Source: ASMP01 sp035282925
Lineage (GTDB): Archaea > Nanobdellota > Nanobdellia > Pacearchaeales > GW2011-AR1
NCBI GenBank assembly: GCA_035282925.1
Contig: DATEUW010000006.1
Coordinates: forward strand, 1 to 21,557
Direction: 5' to 3'
DNA length: 21,557 nucleotides
Below, piece by piece: positions 20,376 through 21,557 of this stretch. Every line of letters begins with the position of its first letter. The first letter of the stretch is position 1. The position numbers and the translations under genes were made by a program. The notes under the pieces were generated by a model. That model was given only the letters and a program-made list of their open reading frames with translations. It ran no database searches and was not told where the DNA came from.

Positions 20376-20852
20376 ATGAGCAAAAGATTTATCTTGTTAG
20401 TGTCTGCGCTTTTGTTTTTTTTAGCAATAAATGTTGTTTCCGCAACACACAACACTTATGGCTATCTCGGTTCTGGCTTGGGCTCTGGTTATGGCTATGG
20501 TGCCTACGGTTATAACTCTGGTTACAGGGATTATGGCAACGACTGCGGCTCTGGCTATGGCGGATATGGTTATTATGGCTACAGATCCCCTTGCAGAACA
20601 GATACTCTCAGAGACATCGTGGAGAAAAAGCACACAACAATTTCTACTCACAGCGACGGATTCACAAACCAAAGAGTTGTGACTGTAAAAACAACTTTCA
20701 GGGATGTTCAGATAGAAACAAGGACACCAACCTATTCTCCCTTCTACGGATACAGGACATTTTATCCGAGCAGGACAGTCATAGGCAATGTGGGTGGCTA
20801 TCCTTATTATGATCCTTATCAAGATTACTACAGCTGGAGATACAGATATTAA
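20376..20852 (+). CDS. Exported Gly/Tyr-rich protein
   Basis: 158 residues: signal peptide (1-23, ending NVVSA), then a low-complexity Gly/Tyr/Ser region (about 28-70, for example GSGYGYGAYGYNSGY and GYGGYGYYGYRSP) with Cys57 and Cys73. A small beta-like domain (about 74-115, TTISTHSDGFTNQRVVTVKT) and a Tyr/Pro-rich tail ending DYYSWRYRY follow. No enzyme motif. Such composition suits an adhesive or structural surface protein; the two Cys could crosslink. The next gene, also exported and Tyr-rich, begins 3 nt later, so they likely act together. Confidence 0.72.
   Translation: MSKRFILLVSALLFFLAINVVSATHNTYGYLGSGLGSGYGYGAYGYNSGYRDYGNDCGSGYGGYGYYGYRSPCRTDTLRDIVEKKHTTISTHSDGFTNQRVVTVKTTFRDVQIETRTPTYSPFYGYRTFYPSRTVIGNVGGYPYYDPYQDYYSWRYRY
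20463..20580 (+). repeat. Degenerate Gly-Tyr coding repeat
   Basis: Tandem near-repeats of GGTTATGGC/TATGG units encoding Gly-Tyr and Gly-Ser-Gly-Tyr inside the exported protein at 20376. Confidence 0.6.
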
Positions 20853-20855
20853 AAA

Positions 20856-21557
20856 ATGGAGAGAGAAAGGGTTGTTGAAATTTTTGCGGGATTGGCTCTG
20901 ATAGTTTTCCTGATTCTTCTGATTTTTCTTGTGATGGGAGTCTCTGTTTCTGGTTATGGTTATAAGTCATCGGGAGCATCAGTCACGAATTCTTACAACA
21001 CAAATTCTTATAACAAAAATTCGTTTAACACATATCCTTCGCAGACGCTGCCAACAGCATATACGACGACAGCACGAACAACAAAGACGGCGCAATACGT
21101 GGCTCCATCCACTTCTTACCCTTCTTCAAGAACATACACATACACGAAGCCCCACATAGTCGATAACAGAGATTCTTACTCCTACGATAGCTATTATTCT
21201 GTAAGAGATAAAAAATACGATTACACAAAATACCGGGATTATCAGCTAAGATATGGCTACGAGCCGAGATATTTGGGATATGACGATTTCGGAAATTTCA
21301 GGGCATACCCCGGAATTGTCGGAAACAGGGTCGATAGTTATGAGGTTTATGTAAGGAACAGGGAATATGTCGGAGGCTATTTCAAGGCTGTTTTCTATTT
21401 TGAGGATTATTACGGAAACGTTGATTCCGAGAGCATGACCTACTACATTCCTGCAGGCGGGGAAAAAAGGTTTTCTCTCAAAGATGTTTCTCCACCGAGG
21501 TATAAATACGGGGCGTGGTGGTATAATGTGGAGTCATTGACAAAAATACCTGAAAAT
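20856..21557 (+). CDS. Membrane-anchored Tyr-rich surface protein, 3' end missing
   Basis: 234 visible codons, open to the right edge. N-terminal membrane helix (about 7-30) with a short charged cytosolic start (MERERVVE), then a Ser/Thr/Asn/Tyr-rich linker containing three 5-residue repeats (NSYNT, NSYNK, NSFNT) and TTTARTTKTAQYVAPSTSY. A Tyr/Asp/Arg-rich stretch (YDYTKYRDYQLRYGYEPRY) follows, and then a beta domain (VDSYEVYVRNREYVGGYFKA, MTYYIPAGGEKRFSL) that looks like a fibronectin or NEW-type Ig fold ending KYGAWWYNV. It follows the Gly/Tyr-rich gene by 3 nt. Surface or cell-contact role inferred from composition and topology only. Confidence 0.78.
   Translation, partial: MERERVVEIFAGLALIVFLILLIFLVMGVSVSGYGYKSSGASVTNSYNTNSYNKNSFNTYPSQTLPTAYTTTARTTKTAQYVAPSTSYPSSRTYTYTKPHIVDNRDSYSYDSYYSVRDKKYDYTKYRDYQLRYGYEPRYLGYDDFGNFRAYPGIVGNRVDSYEVYVRNREYVGGYFKAVFYFEDYYGNVDSESMTYYIPAGGEKRFSLKDVSPPRYKYGAWWYNVESLTKIPEN
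20988..21032 (+). repeat. Three tandem 15-bp coding repeats
   Basis: Units AATTCTTACAACACA, AATTCTTATAACAAA and AATTCGTTTAACACA encode NSYNT, NSYNK and NSFNT in the linker of the last gene. Confidence 0.75.

Overview
The window looks like a chromosomal segment of an AT-rich archaeon, probably an uncultured lineage and possibly DPANN-like; the phylum cannot be fixed from this sequence alone. Support: a group II chaperonin (thermosome), a Dph2-type diphthamide enzyme, a tRNA-Tyr with the archaeal C1-G72 pair, no encoded CCA and an intron at position 37/38, and TTTAAA/TTATAT-type TATA boxes centred about 24-28 nt before many start codons, which implies mostly leaderless transcription. Internal genes of operons instead use overlapping stop/start codons or occasional Shine-Dalgarno sequences.

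Positions 1-7229 (all minus strand) form a dense metal/thiol-handling island. In transcription order it has: a membrane-anchored winged-helix regulator; a Cys-rich PCYCG-like membrane protein; a Met/His-rich secreted protein; a 53-residue membrane peptide; a DUF411 protein; a membrane protein fused to an external rhodanese; a small polytopic membrane protein with CxxC and CC pairs; a four-helix membrane protein with a Cys-Cys pair; a 72-residue Cys/His/Met protein; a DUF5676-like membrane protein; then, from a second promoter, a Gly/Met-rich membrane protein and a cupredoxin; and from a third, a zinc-ribbon peptide, a Cys-rich domain lacking its own start, an HMA metallochaperone and a P1B-type ATPase running off the left edge. 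This reads as a copper (or similar soft-metal) resistance and delivery system made mostly of families without assigned function. It is the best candidate for an undescribed system here.

Positions 7286-11953 add redox genes: a membrane-anchored DsbA-like oxidoreductase, Dph2 (translation factor modification), an unknown 140-residue protein, a thioredoxin reductase/glutaredoxin pair and an NDH-2/AIF-like flavoprotein. Positions 12000-16840 hold an EamA-like transporter, an operon of unknown protein + thermosome + two-HTH regulator, a CBS/zinc-ribbon protein and a poly(A)-polymerase-head-like nucleotidyltransferase.

Positions 16899-21557 hold a conserved-looking unknown protein, a membrane-anchored beta-domain surface protein, a DinB-superfamily protein, a small unknown protein, the intron-bearing tRNA-Tyr, another small unknown and two adjacent Tyr/Gly-rich exported proteins, the last cut by the right edge. 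No stretch above 300 bases is without a gene. I saw no CRISPR array, insertion sequence or rRNA.
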